Shown here piece after piece: positions 29,287 to 29,318 of a stretch of DNA of 29,318 nt. A model generated the notes under the pieces. The model saw only the letters and a program-made list of their open reading frames with translations, did no database searches and was not told the origin of the DNA. Each line of letters starts with the position of its first letter. Within the stretch, counting starts at the first letter, position 1. The position numbers were made by a program, and so were the translations under genes. The stretch lies in IMG/VR virus record IMGVR_UViG_3300036835_000124, positions 1-29,318 of that record. One strand, written 5' to 3'. Origin of the DNA: a virus.

Positions 29287-29318
29287 CTCGAGGTCACTTC
29301 CTGAGAGAGCACGGGAGG

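Noticed and set aside
1-29318. tRNA genes
   Set aside because: No stretch with cloverleaf pairing and a TTC-loop motif was recognised in the intergenic regions; a tRNA search program would be decisive.

Overview
The window is almost entirely the genome of a temperate, long-tailed (siphovirus-type) phage of a high-GC actinobacterium. GC content is about two thirds by eye. GTG and TTG starts, AGGAGG-type ribosome sites, stop/start overlaps (ATGA, GTGA, TGATG) and gene content (large serine integrase, RecT, HK97-type head, holin pair) all fit an actinophage. The host genus cannot be named from the sequence. Nearly every gene is on the minus strand, so the genome reads from right to left. The integrase sits in the middle with phage genes on both sides and no host gene is visible. 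That suggests a free or circular phage genome, not a prophage cut at its attachment site.

Right to left, the structural half comes first (29.3 to 13.5 kb): terminase large subunit, portal, three small head-region genes, HK97-type protease, major capsid, head-tail adaptors, tail terminator, tail tube, gp10-like protein, a tail assembly chaperone with a -1 frameshift extension, a 1247-residue tape measure, and one 1125-residue tail-tip protein ending in a collar domain. The lysis region follows (13.8 to 11.6 kb): two small proteins, a cysteine-peptidase-type endolysin, a DNase I-like (EEP) nuclease translationally coupled to it, and two holin-like membrane proteins.

The middle (11.5 to 5.2 kb) holds small HTH and zinc-binding proteins, a small lipoprotein and the serine integrase. 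Next come a convergent hairpin and the only two plus-strand genes, both apparently zinc-binding, one with C2H2 fingers. They diverge from the early minus-strand operon across a 249-base region carrying 18-bp direct repeats, a layout like a repressor/Cro switch.

The early operon (5.5 to 0.58 kb) encodes an HTH protein, a RecB/Cas4-like nuclease, RecT, an Hjc-type Holliday junction resolvase and a run of small genes, two with winged-helix features. It ends at a candidate replication origin (three 23-bp iterons beside four DnaA-box-like 9-mers, 471 to 601). An HNH endonuclease then runs off the left edge. No DNA polymerase, helicase or primase is visible, so replication probably relies on host enzymes recruited at an iteron/DnaA origin. 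Because HNH and terminase genes usually flank the packaging site in such phages, the two window ends are probably close together in the circular map and the window nearly spans the genome. No tRNA, CRISPR array or insertion sequence was found.
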